From assembly GCF_003351025.1 (NCBI RefSeq), contig NZ_QPCG01000001.1:813949-877948 (forward strand): a stretch of DNA of 64,000 nucleotides, read 5' to 3'. Below are positions 32,671 to 40,770 of this stretch, piece by piece; the first letter of the stretch is position 1; every line of letters begins with the position of its first letter. The DNA comes from Mucilaginibacter endophyticus. Its GTDB lineage: Bacteria; Bacteroidota; Bacteroidia; Sphingobacteriales; Sphingobacteriaceae. Position numbers and translations under genes: made by a program. Below the pieces are notes generated by a model. The model did not search any database and had not been told where the DNA came from. It saw nothing but the letters and a program-made list of their open reading frames with translations.

Positions 32671-33894
32671 ATGACCAAACAAAAATATACTGTGCTGATC
32701 CTGATATTAGGGTCGCTCACAGCCCTTGGGCCTTTTTCTATCGATATGTACCTGCCGGGTTTCAAAGCCATTGCCAAATACCTGCATACAACTACCGACG
32801 AAGTAGCATTGTCATTATCGAGCTATTTCATTGGCATTGCAGTAGGGCAGCTGCTTTACGGCCCCCTGCTTGACAGGTTTGGCCGCAAAAATCCCCTGTA
32901 TTGGGGGCTTGGGCTTTATATTGTATCGTCGATGGGGTGTTTCTTTTCTACATCGCTGGAGATGCTTATCGTGCTGCGTTTTTTCCAGGCGATAGGCAGT
33001 TGCGCGGCAACGGTAGCGGCCATGGCTATGGTACGCGATCTGTTCCCGGTTGAAGACAATGCCAAGGTATTTTCATTGCTGATACTGGTGCTTGGTGCAT
33101 CGCCAATGCTTGCGCCTACTGTGGGTAGTTATATTACCGCGGCGTTTGAATGGCAGATCATCTTCCTGGTGTTAACCATTATAGCGGTACTGATACTGCT
33201 GGCCGTGATATTCTGGCTGCCTGAAAGCTACCAGCCCGATCCGTCGTATTCTTTAAAACCGGGACCTATAATTGGTCACTTTATAACAGTTTTAAAAGAT
33301 GCGCAGTTTGTAACGTATGCCATAGGCGGCGCGTTCGCATTTGCGGGGCTATTTGCCTACGTCTCGGCATCGCCAATTGTATTTATTGAAGGTTTTAAAG
33401 TAAGTGAAACCCAGTTCGGGTGGATCTTTGCCGGGCTTTCGGTTGGTTTTATCGGCTCAAGCCAGTTAAACAGCGTGTTAATCAAGAAATACAAAAGCGA
33501 ACAAATGATCGGCGCAGCTTTGATTTTTATGGTAATAATTTCAGCCGTGTTTTTTATAGGCTCATTAAATCACTGGTTTGGAATAGCTGGCACTATCGCT
33601 ATGATATTCGGCGTATTATGCTGTATAGGCATCGCTGCGCCAAATACTTCCGCATTATCCCTCGCTCCGTTTACAAAAAATGCAGGTTCGGCTTCCGCGA
33701 TATTAGGCGCATCGCAGATGGCCGTGGGAGCGCTGTCATCTATTGGTATCTCGGTGATAAAACAACATAGCTCGCTGCCAATGGCGGCTGTTATGGTTAG
33801 CTCATCAATATTGGCGCTTTTAATTGTGTTTATAGGCAAACGGTTCATCAAACACAAGGTTGAAGCCAGCAGCGATGTTATGGTGGCGCATTAA
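32671..33894 (+). CDS. Bcr/CflA family multidrug efflux MFS transporter
   Basis: 407 residues from the ATG at 32671 (MTKQKYTVLILILGSLTALG). ATGs at 32635 and 32656 lie in heptamer-repeat DNA, so I chose the inner one; 32656 remains possible. It has 12 membrane helices. Subfamily marks are GPFSIDMYLPGF in helix 1, LSSYFIGIAVGQLLYGPLLDRFGRK in helix 2 to loop 2-3 (MFS motif A) and FFQAIGSCAATVAAMAMVRD. The Bcr/CflA group exports drugs such as bicyclomycin and sulfonamides, and some amino acids; the physiological substrate is unknown. It lies alone after the Omp85-like gene. Confidence 0.92.
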   Translation: MTKQKYTVLILILGSLTALGPFSIDMYLPGFKAIAKYLHTTTDEVALSLSSYFIGIAVGQLLYGPLLDRFGRKNPLYWGLGLYIVSSMGCFFSTSLEMLIVLRFFQAIGSCAATVAAMAMVRDLFPVEDNAKVFSLLILVLGASPMLAPTVGSYITAAFEWQIIFLVLTIIAVLILLAVIFWLPESYQPDPSYSLKPGPIIGHFITVLKDAQFVTYAIGGAFAFAGLFAYVSASPIVFIEGFKVSETQFGWIFAGLSVGFIGSSQLNSVLIKKYKSEQMIGAALIFMVIISAVFFIGSLNHWFGIAGTIAMIFGVLCCIGIAAPNTSALSLAPFTKNAGSASAILGASQMAVGALSSIGISVIKQHSSLPMAAVMVSSSILALLIVFIGKRFIKHKVEASSDVMVAH

Positions 33895-34026
33895 GAATAA
33901 GAACCTTGATTTTCCTGATTACAGGATACACATGAATTAAAAATTACTTGCAAACGCTGCCGCAAGGCTGTGCCTTGTGGCCTGCATGCAGAATTTACGC
34001 CATGTATGTTGATTTCCTGATTTCGC

Positions 34027-34434
34027 TTAAAACTTGCTTGCTCTTAACGCTGTAACTTTTGATCCTTCGGGGCCGGTGCTTTCAAATATTATTTTGTTTT
34101 CGGTTAACTCAGATATGGTAAAAACAAAGTTGCGGGTTTTTCCATCGGGCAGTTTCTCGGTTACGTTCATGTTACTGCCATCAAGGGTAAACGTTCCGTG
34201 CGAGAGAAATTTGCCACCCCAAACTATCAGGAACTTCATCTCGGGGGTGAACTGAATATAAGGCACAGCTTCATCTAACTCGGCTTTTTTCACAGTATCC
34301 GGCGGACTGGCATTTGGATGTTCAATTTTTACATACTTCCATTTGCCGGTAAGCGTAGTAACTGAAACTGTTGGTTTGCATGATGTCAGAAACAGCATCA
34401 CGGCTGCAAACAATAAAAAGCCTTGTTTTATCAT
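34027..34434 (-). CDS. Lipoprotein with lipocalin-like domain
   Basis: 135 residues from the ATG at 34434. A lipoprotein signal peptide ends in LFLTSCKP with the lipid-carrying Cys19. The mature part begins LTGKWKYVKIEHP and continues as short beta strands, as in the lipocalin-like small proteins common in Bacteroidota. No ligand or enzyme role is visible. It appears monocistronic, convergent with the Bcr/CflA gene. Confidence 0.78.
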   Translation of the reverse strand: MIKQGFLLFAAVMLFLTSCKPTVSVTTLTGKWKYVKIEHPNASPPDTVKKAELDEAVPYIQFTPEMKFLIVWGGKFLSHGTFTLDGSNMNVTEKLPDGKTRNFVFTISELTENKIIFESTGPEGSKVTALRASKF

Positions 34435-34596
34435 AACATAAAATGTTTGGATAAAACTATACAATTGCTTTTAAAATTGGAAGCATAAACCAAGAGAGTG
34501 AGATTGAAATTTACTATTTCAAAAGCCACATGGTTCCTATATCAGGAAGTGAAAAACCGCACTTGTGACTCCTGACTCAGAACTATCAACTTTATA

Positions 34597-34758
34597 CTAT
34601 TTATTCTTAACTCTTTTTCTTGCGCGTTCTTCGGCTTGTTTCACTTCATCTTTTTCACTTAATGGGCCTTCGGTTTTAAGCTCTTTTGATTTTTGTGCCC
34701 CGGTTTTAGTAGTACCTGCCTTGCTACCTTCTTTTTTGATGTCATCAGCGGTGTTCAT
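34597..34758 (-). CDS. Small charged protein of unknown function
   Basis: 53 residues, ATG at 34758 to TAG at 34597. It is almost entirely Lys, Glu, Thr, Gly and Ala (DIKKEGSKAGTTKTGAQKSK and SEKDEVKQAEERARKRVKNK) with no hydrophobic core, so it is probably disordered. The clean start, the codon pattern and the basic C-terminus support a real gene, similar in style to the DUF6496-like protein at 8494-8670. No family was recognised. It lies divergently from the flotillin-like gene. Confidence 0.65.
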   Translation of the reverse strand: MNTADDIKKEGSKAGTTKTGAQKSKELKTEGPLSEKDEVKQAEERARKRVKNK

Positions 34759-35044
34759 GGCTTTATAGTTAAGTTTATATTAAACAATCTGTATTGGTTT
34801 AACTACGCCTGTTGTTAAATGTTTTTATAAAAATTGATCTAAAATTTACTTTCTGTGTATCAATTAATTACATGGATTTGACGTGCCACGTAAAATATTT
34901 TTAATTTTTTTCGTAACAAAGCATAATTGCAACTGTCTTAATGACACTATATAGCCAAGGTACTCTTCCAGGTAAGCTATAAGTATTGTGAGGGCCCGCA
35001 CCTTAAGGGTTCCGTTAAAAAAATCAAAAACAATCTTTAAAAAA

Positions 35045-36934
35045 ATGGACAATCTAATTGTTAGTCTGTGGTGGGTTATACCTGTCATAGTGTTATTGCT
35101 GATGTACAAATTTGTTTTGCGCGTATTTTGCGGCATGGTCATCGTTCCTGATGACCGTATTGGCCTGGTGATCAAAAAGTTTGCCTTAACAGGTAACAGC
35201 CGATTGCCAGATGGCCGTATCATTGCTACACAAGGGGAAGCCGGTATGCAGGCCAAAGCGCTTGCTCCGGGCCTTTACTGGAAGATGTGGCCATGGCAGT
35301 ATACCATAGTAATGCAACCTTTTACCATCATTGAGCAAGGCAAACTGGGCCTGGTAAAAGCTAAGGACGGTGCGTCATTTGATACCGGCCGTGTATTGGG
35401 CAAACCGGTTGAATGCGATAAGTTTCAGGATGCCATTGCCTTTTTGGATAATAAAGGTCAGAAAGGTCCGCAGGCAGCTTTTCTTACCCCGGGTAGCTAT
35501 CGTATCAATGCCTTTTTATTTGAAATCGAGATGGTGCCTATTACCCAGATCCATGAAAACAAAGTGGGTATTATTACTACCCTCGACGGTGAGCCGCTGA
35601 ATAAAGGTGAAATAGCCGGCGAATCGGTACATGGGCATAAAAACTACCAGGATCCTATAGCTTTCATTAATGCCGGTGGCCGTAAAGGTTTGCAGGAGGA
35701 TGTGATACTGGCCGGTACCTATTACCTTAACCCTTGGTTTGTGAGTGTTGAGCAGGTAGATATGATCTATATACCTATCGGTTATGTGGGCGTCGTGAAC
35801 TCGTTCGTAGGGCCGGAAGGCAAGGATACCAGTGGTGATAACTTTAAGCACGGTAATATTGTTAAACGCAACGAAAAAGGTGTTTGGGATGAGCCGCTCG
35901 ACCCTGGTAAGCACCCGGTCAACATTTATACCCATGCTGTTGAGATTGTGCCAACAACCAATATCGTATTGAACTGGGCCGATAGCCGTACCGAATCGCA
36001 CGAGTTAGATAAAAACCTGTGTACTATTACAGTAAGGTCAAGTGATGGTTTTACCTTCAACCTTGATGTGTCACAAATTATTCACGTGCCACGTAACGAA
36101 GCACCAAAAGTGATTGCAAGGTTTGGTAAAATGAAAAACCTGGTATCGCAGGTATTGGAACCAACTATTGCCAACTACTTCCGTAACTCGGCCCAAAAAA
36201 GTGATGTGATCGGCTTCCTGGCCAATCGTATCCAAAGGCAAACAGATGCCCGCGAACACATTGGCCGCGTGTTGGAAACCTATAATGTAATTGGCGTAGA
36301 TACCCTGATAGGTGATATTGTACCTCCGGCAGCGCTGATGAAAACCCTTACCGACCGTAAGTTGGCCGAAGAGGAAAAGGTTACTTACGAGATACAGCGC
36401 CATGCGCAAATTGAACGTAAGGAATTTGAAAGTGCCCGTGCCGGTGCCGATATGCAGCCCGAGGTAGTAAAATCAACCCGCCAGGTTGAGATCAATACCC
36501 AGATGGCCGCTTCAAGGGTTGCCGCCTCGAAAGGTGAGGCCGAAGCTAAAACCATCAACGCTAAAGCCGATGCCGAAGTAAGGATCACCATAGCCAAGGC
36601 TGATGCCGAAGCTAAAACTGTGAACGCCAAGGCTGATGCTAACGCTACAGAGGTTAACGGTTTGGCCGAGGGCGCTAAGATCAAAGCCATAGGTTTATCC
36701 GAAGCAGAGGTTACTAAACAAAAAACCGAAGCCATGGGTACCGAACAATATGCTATAGTGCGTGTGGCCGAAGCTTTGGCCGCTGCGGGCATCAGGTTGG
36801 TACCTGAAATATTGGTAAGTGGTAAAGACGGCGGTAGTGGCGGTATGATTGATGCCCTTATAGGCACCGAAATGCTAAAAAAACTGCAGATCGAAAACCA
36901 GGGCAAAGGCGACGCCAACGCTAAAGGCGAATAA
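35045..36934 (+). CDS. Flotillin-like SPFH-domain membrane protein
   Basis: 629 residues from the ATG at 35045; an upstream ATG at 34988 adds a basic 19-residue stretch and would weaken the N-terminal membrane helix. The helix is at about 6-28. Residues 36-310 contain tandem beta-rich repeats: 100-169 and 172-243 share K-x-G-(L/I)-(V/I)-x-x-x-DG, QD-x-IAF, G(Q/R)KG-x-Q and PG/AG-x-Y-x-(I/L)N. An SPFH/band 7 domain follows (about 300-450), then a long Ala/Glu/Lys coiled coil with AEAKTINAKADAEVRITIAK. SPFH proteins form membrane-bound cages or scaffolds. No NfeD partner is adjacent. Confidence 0.88.
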   Translation: MDNLIVSLWWVIPVIVLLLMYKFVLRVFCGMVIVPDDRIGLVIKKFALTGNSRLPDGRIIATQGEAGMQAKALAPGLYWKMWPWQYTIVMQPFTIIEQGKLGLVKAKDGASFDTGRVLGKPVECDKFQDAIAFLDNKGQKGPQAAFLTPGSYRINAFLFEIEMVPITQIHENKVGIITTLDGEPLNKGEIAGESVHGHKNYQDPIAFINAGGRKGLQEDVILAGTYYLNPWFVSVEQVDMIYIPIGYVGVVNSFVGPEGKDTSGDNFKHGNIVKRNEKGVWDEPLDPGKHPVNIYTHAVEIVPTTNIVLNWADSRTESHELDKNLCTITVRSSDGFTFNLDVSQIIHVPRNEAPKVIARFGKMKNLVSQVLEPTIANYFRNSAQKSDVIGFLANRIQRQTDAREHIGRVLETYNVIGVDTLIGDIVPPAALMKTLTDRKLAEEEKVTYEIQRHAQIERKEFESARAGADMQPEVVKSTRQVEINTQMAASRVAASKGEAEAKTINAKADAEVRITIAKADAEAKTVNAKADANATEVNGLAEGAKIKAIGLSEAEVTKQKTEAMGTEQYAIVRVAEALAAAGIRLVPEILVSGKDGGSGGMIDALIGTEMLKKLQIENQGKGDANAKGE

Positions 36935-37267
36935 TTGAAATATCCGTCTGCATAAAAATTGTAACTGGGTTATGTAATCCTTACAAATTATGCATCATGG
37001 CGAAGGTTTGTGATTAGAGATTTTTGAGGGAGAGTACATATAATTTCAAATCCTAAACCTTTTGTTGAAGAGAAATCAGAAGTTGGAGATTGGCGCTTAG
37101 TAGCCATCTTCAAATCAAGATAAAGCGTTCTTTATACCTAAACCTTATTTAAAGACATCAGAGGTTGGAGGTTCGGGGATTAGCGGCTGCGATAGCATCT
37201 GGTTTCACGAGCTAACCGTACTGATGATAAATTGACGAGGCTTTTAACCTAAACCGATCAATTGAGC

Positions 37268-37297
37268 AAAGGTATTCCGCGAGGGAATGCCTTTTGT
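37268..37297 (+). terminator. Intrinsic terminator-like hairpin
   Basis: Stem AAAGGTATTCC (37268-37278) with GGAATGCCTTT (37284-37294), one G:T-type pair, a 5-nt loop and T residues after. It is about 330 bp after the flotillin-like gene and is the first good terminator on that strand. Confidence 0.7.
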
Positions 37298-37324
37298 GTT
37301 TTATGGTAATTATTTTTTAAGCCC

Positions 37325-37455
37325 TGTCATTTCGACGAACCGTGTAGGGAAGTTGGGAGGGGGGAGGAGAAATCTTATACGCTATGTTTAAAGTTTGCAT
37401 GGTGGATTTGCAAGGCGTATAAGATTTCTCACTCGTTCCTCGTTTCGAAATGACA
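37325..37455. repeat. Palindromic intergenic repeat (TGTCATTTCGA type)
   Basis: Outer arms TGTCATTTCGA (37325-37335) and its exact complement at 37445-37455; inner arms GAGAAATCTTATACGC (37367-37382) and its exact complement at 37415-37430. It lies just before the stop of the DinB-like gene. The nested arms are typical of REP-like elements in Bacteroidota genomes. Confidence 0.85.
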
Positions 37456-37466
37456 ATTTTTAGCTG

Positions 37467-38021
37467 TTACTTTTCATCCGTAAAATGCACTTTCCGTTTT
37501 TCCTGGGCAAATTTATCGGCATTATAATTTTCAGATTGGCCCCTGGGTATTGATAACGAGCGCCAGTTTTCATTGCAGAGCATCTTCCCTAAAAAAACGA
37601 TCTGACCAACGTGGTAGGGGTAGTGCGCCAATTGGCGGTTAATGGCTTCTATAACGGTATGCCCCTGGTTACGGATATAGATGATCCTGTCAAGATCATT
37701 AACAGTTAGCGCGTCGAGTGTATCAAAAAGGCATTTCCAGCCCCGGTTCCATGTATCTAAAATAACGCCACGGGTAGGTGTACCGGTGGCAAATTCGGCC
37801 TCGCGGTTACGGGTTGGTTTTTCTCCGTCGGTGGTGAAAATATCCGTCCAACGGGAAACCATGTTGCCCGACAGGTGGTTCACGATCATGGCAATACTGT
37901 TCGATTCAGGGTTGTACTGCCAACTCAATTGCTCGTCGGTAAGTTGTTCAAACGTTTTTTCGCCCAGTGATTTGTAATAGGCGAACTGCTTTTTTACGCT
38001 GGTTATATAATCGTTTTCCAT
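37467..38021 (-). CDS. DinB superfamily protein (DUF1572-like)
   Basis: 184 residues, mainly helical. Marks of the DUF1572/DinB four-helix bundle are IAMIVNHLSGNMVSRWTDIF, the middle RGVILDTWNRGWKCLF and the C-terminal RQLAHYPYHVGQIVFLGKML. The likely metal ligands are His48 (in NHLSG) and two His in HYPYHVGQ. Members use thiols or act in stress and detoxification, but most are uncharacterised. The start is the ATG at 38021. A terminator for the upstream sigma/anti-sigma operon lies between. Confidence 0.85.
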   Translation of the reverse strand: MENDYITSVKKQFAYYKSLGEKTFEQLTDEQLSWQYNPESNSIAMIVNHLSGNMVSRWTDIFTTDGEKPTRNREAEFATGTPTRGVILDTWNRGWKCLFDTLDALTVNDLDRIIYIRNQGHTVIEAINRQLAHYPYHVGQIVFLGKMLCNENWRSLSIPRGQSENYNADKFAQEKRKVHFTDEK

Positions 38022-38047
38022 AAGTTAAAGTTAGCGTTAATAGGTAA

Positions 38048-38077
38048 TAAAAAAGGCACCCTTATGGATGCCTTCAA
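38048..38077 (-). terminator. Intrinsic terminator of the sigma/anti-sigma operon
   Basis: Read on the minus strand: AAGGCATCC, a 4-nt loop, GGGTGCCTT and then a T run. It is 40-60 bp downstream of the anti-sigma stop at 38115 and upstream of the DinB-like gene. Confidence 0.88.
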
Positions 38078-38114
38078 TATTTAAACAAAGGGACGGAATT
38101 CTAATCTCTGGTCT

Positions 38115-38612
38115 CTATTTCTTTTTCAACTCCCTGATCTCGGTTTTTAATTCCTGCAATTGTTGTTGAGTTTGACGGTTTTCGAGGTAAAAATATATCG
38201 CGAAACCTAAGAAAATCTTTCCTAATACAAACACAGCGGCAAATACCCAGCGCCATGATTTATGCAGGCGCATGTGGTTTGATTCAGATTCAATGGAGAT
38301 GAACTGATCTGGCTGAACTGTTCTTTCATAGCCATTATGTCCATGATCTGTCCGGAATTTTACAGGCTGCGCTGTGTAGGTGTCCCGGCGAATGAGGTCA
38401 TCAATTTCATTGTCAATCTTATCCCAAATTCCCGGAGGAGGAGCAATGGCCATATTGCCGGCAATTCTCTCCATATCTATTTCCAATTGTTTAAGAGCTT
38501 CATCTACTTCAGGGTATTTCGTCTTCATGTACATCAGCTCTCTCACTTCCTCGTCGGTAGCCGCGCCCATTACAAAAACTTCAAGTATGCCACTATCAAT
38601 GTACTCTTTCAT
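38115..38612 (-). CDS. Short membrane anti-sigma factor (RskA-like N-terminus)
   Basis: 165 residues. The N-terminus (MKEYIDSGILEVFVMGAATD and EEVRELMYMKTKYPEVDEAL, then APPPGIWDKI near 60) matches the cytoplasmic anti-sigma part of RskA-like proteins of Bacteroidota. One membrane helix lies at about 119-140, followed by a coiled-coil heptad tail (QTQQQLQELKTEIRELKKK) instead of the usual periplasmic RskA domain. So the sensor part is missing or replaced by a dimerisation helix. The start overlaps the sigma-like gene by 17 bp, which supports a coupled pair. Confidence 0.8.
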   Translation of the reverse strand: MKEYIDSGILEVFVMGAATDEEVRELMYMKTKYPEVDEALKQLEIDMERIAGNMAIAPPPGIWDKIDNEIDDLIRRDTYTAQPVKFRTDHGHNGYERTVQPDQFISIESESNHMRLHKSWRWVFAAVFVLGKIFLGFAIYFYLENRQTQQQLQELKTEIRELKKK

Positions 38613-39060
38613 TGTTTCCCCTGGTTCTGATAATGATAAAACACTCTTTTAACGTTTTTCTTATTTGCTCTTCCGAATTATTGAGCTCTTTGGCAATATT
38701 TGATGTTGTTTTACATTGATAATAAACACCAAGAAAAACCTGCTGTTGCAGTGATGTCATCAATGCTATATGTTTGTTGTTAATCCTTGACATATTTTGC
38801 CAGGCCTGCCGGTCTGTTTCATTATCAAAGGTTTTAAAAAAAACAACCAGCTTTTGTCGTGCCATGATCTGCAGGCGACAAAGTGCATTTACGCCGGTTT
38901 TTGAAAGTTCCTCAATCTCGTTTGGAACATCATTAAAAACAGCTTGCAGGTATTGTTCTGCTACCTGTTTATCTTGTACCACCTCATGAATATACCCCAA
39001 AAGCTTTGCCGCGTAACTGTTATATAAGTTTCGGACGGCCGCCAACTTGCTCTGGGCCAT
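38596..39060 (-). CDS. Divergent ECF-type sigma-70 family factor
   Basis: 154 residues from the ATG at 39060; a TTG 42 nt upstream is less likely. Region 2 is recognisable in RNLYNSYAAKLLGYIHEVVQ and QVAEQYLQAVFNDV, and region 4 in LMTSLQQQVFLGVYYQCKTT with SNIAKELNNSEEQIRKTLKE. Core positions are less conserved than in ordinary ECF factors, so promoter recognition may be altered. It overlaps the anti-sigma gene, and both should be controlled by the sigma factor itself if the usual autoregulation holds; I could not confirm a target promoter. Confidence 0.75.
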   Translation of the reverse strand: MAQSKLAAVRNLYNSYAAKLLGYIHEVVQDKQVAEQYLQAVFNDVPNEIEELSKTGVNALCRLQIMARQKLVVFFKTFDNETDRQAWQNMSRINNKHIALMTSLQQQVFLGVYYQCKTTSNIAKELNNSEEQIRKTLKECFIIIRTRGNNERVH

Positions 39061-39318
39061 GGATGCAGATATTGGTAACTGCGAGTTCAAATCAGGGGTC
39101 AATTAAAGTGGTATATTTTTAGTATTCAACGAAATATATAAAAATTATGTTACAAATTAAAGTAAAATTGTGCAAAATGTGTGAAGCTGGCGAGGGTATT
39201 TCACATTCCTGTGTGTTGTATGTGATTGTATAGTAGTTTACTAGGACGTTGTTCGGGAGTGTAACATGTAGAAATCTTTGCTGTCTTATAAATCGAAAGA
39301 TACACAGCAAATTAATCT

Positions 39319-40485
39319 ATGCAGTTAAGTGATACCCCATCCGCTGAAAATAACGTCAAATATTCGGCAACCTCGAAGTTGCTTTACATAGATAATTTAA
39401 AAATCGCACTAACTATCCTGGTGGTATTGCATCATGCTTTTATCACTTATGGCGCCCCCGGAGGCTGGTACTTTGCCGATAAAACCACGCATACAGCGGC
39501 ACTTATTCCCATGACGCTGTTTGTTGCCGTTAATCAGTCGTTTTTTATGGGATTTTTCTTTTTTATTTCGGCCTATTTTACAGCGTCGTCATTACAAAAG
39601 AAAGGTGCTACGCGTTTTACTGCCGATAGGTTAAAACGTTTAGGAATTCCGCTGTTATTTTATTCGTTTATCCTGTCGCCGGTGTTGAGCTATATTGTTT
39701 ATCGCTTTGCAGACGGTCATCAAATTAGCTATCTCCAATACCTGAGTGGTTTTGATGGTTGGATAGATTTTGGAGTGCTTTGGTTTGTGGCTGCATTACT
39801 GTTATTCAGTTTGGTTTTTGTACTGATGGATTCAATTACAAAAACACAAAGGCAACAGTCCCAAAAAGCGCCATCCGCTTTTGCTATTATCTTATTTGCC
39901 GGTGGATTAGGGGTAGCCTCCTATATTGTACGCATAGTTTTCCCGGTAGGGTGGGTGCTCAAGCCTGTCGGCTTCCAGTTAGGGCATTTTCCGCAATACA
40001 TGGCCATGTTTTGTATGGGGATAATGGCGTCACGAAGCAACTGGCTCAGCAGTTTTAATCTAAAAACAGGCCGGGTATTTGCCTGGCTGGCAGCTTTTAT
40101 GATTTTAATCATGTTTCCTGCGCTTTATTTTGTGAAGGAAATTACCCACAGTTCCATCGCTACCTTGAGCGGAGAAGGGCACTGGCAGTCGTTAATGTAT
40201 GCCTGTTGGGAACAGTTTACAGGTGTGTTTATTATGGCTGCATTATTGATTATTGCAAAGCACAGGTGGACAAGGCAATCAGTAACGGGTAAAAGCATGT
40301 CACGGGCTGCATTTGGAGTATATATTTTTCACCCGTTAGTGCTGATCTCTTTATCAGTTATTGCTATAGGCTGGCCAATAGATCCGGGCTATAAATTGTT
40401 GATTGTTGGTCCGCTGGCAGTTGCCGGTAGTTTTCTGTTATCGGCGATGCTGGTGAGGATACCCGGCGTAAATAGGGTTATATGA
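39319..40485 (+). CDS. Acyltransferase family 3 membrane protein
   Basis: 388 residues with about ten membrane helices. The Acyl_transf_3 signature starts at residue 20 with LLYIDNLKIALTILVVLHHAF, followed by FFMGFFFFISAYFTASSL with the basic loop RLKRLGIPLLFYS, and near the C-terminus AAFGVYIFHPLVLIS. The family moves acyl groups (acetyl, succinyl) across or at the membrane onto sugars or other acceptors. The acceptor is unknown and no glycan gene is adjacent. The start is the ATG at 39319. Confidence 0.9.
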   Translation: MQLSDTPSAENNVKYSATSKLLYIDNLKIALTILVVLHHAFITYGAPGGWYFADKTTHTAALIPMTLFVAVNQSFFMGFFFFISAYFTASSLQKKGATRFTADRLKRLGIPLLFYSFILSPVLSYIVYRFADGHQISYLQYLSGFDGWIDFGVLWFVAALLLFSLVFVLMDSITKTQRQQSQKAPSAFAIILFAGGLGVASYIVRIVFPVGWVLKPVGFQLGHFPQYMAMFCMGIMASRSNWLSSFNLKTGRVFAWLAAFMILIMFPALYFVKEITHSSIATLSGEGHWQSLMYACWEQFTGVFIMAALLIIAKHRWTRQSVTGKSMSRAAFGVYIFHPLVLISLSVIAIGWPIDPGYKLLIVGPLAVAGSFLLSAMLVRIPGVNRVI

Positions 40486-40656
40486 TCCGATATTGGACAA
40501 TGTATGTGCGTAATCGGACATTTTAAGAACTTGTATTTTATTTAAAGTTCTGATTTTTAATTATTTAAAACAATGGCACGATATGCGTGTATAGTAAGAT
40601 ACAGGGTGAGATTTACCTGATTTAGTTGATCGATATCAGTGAGATGTTGTCGAGAC

Positions 40657-40705
40657 TGCGTTCCGGGGTGAGATACGGAACGCATTTTGTTTTTGTATCT
40701 CACCC
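40657..40705 (+). terminator. Terminator with overlapping alternative hairpins
   Basis: Hairpin 1: TGCGTTCCG (40657-40665) with CGGAACGCA (40676-40684), 10-nt loop, then TTTTGTTTTTG. Hairpin 2: GGGTGAGATAC (40666-40676) with GTATCTCACCC (40695-40705). The two share sequence and cannot form together. They lie between the acyltransferase stop and the convergent mlaD stop. Confidence 0.6.
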
Positions 40706-40739
40706 TAAAGAGTGAATTTAAAAGATTTTAAATTTAGAA

Positions 40740-40763
40740 GTCTCCCCTTCCGGGGGAGATTTA
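40740..40763. terminator. GC-rich hairpin beyond mlaD
   Basis: CTCCCC-TTCC-GGGGGAG hairpin just beyond the mlaD stop, on the minus strand followed by an A/T-rich stretch. It is probably a terminator of the mla operon; the same core is widespread as an intergenic repeat in related genomes (from memory, not checked). Confidence 0.5.
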
Positions 40764-40770
40764 GAGGGGG

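Larger units (their letters stand above)
36935..37466. other. 532-bp intergenic region with repeats and a terminator
   Basis: It contains a degenerate two-copy block (about 37060-37115 and 37140-37195) with 7-nt-phased units such as GAAGTTG GAGATTG and GAGGTTG GAGGTTC. A terminator-like hairpin lies at 37268-37294 and a palindromic element at 37325-37455. I see no gene. Confidence 0.65.

Noticed and set aside
36385-36918. Long minus-strand frame (177 codons) opposite the flotillin-like gene
   Set aside because: It mirrors the Ala/Glu/Lys-rich coiled coil of the real gene; the protein is low-complexity Ala/Ser and has no independent support.
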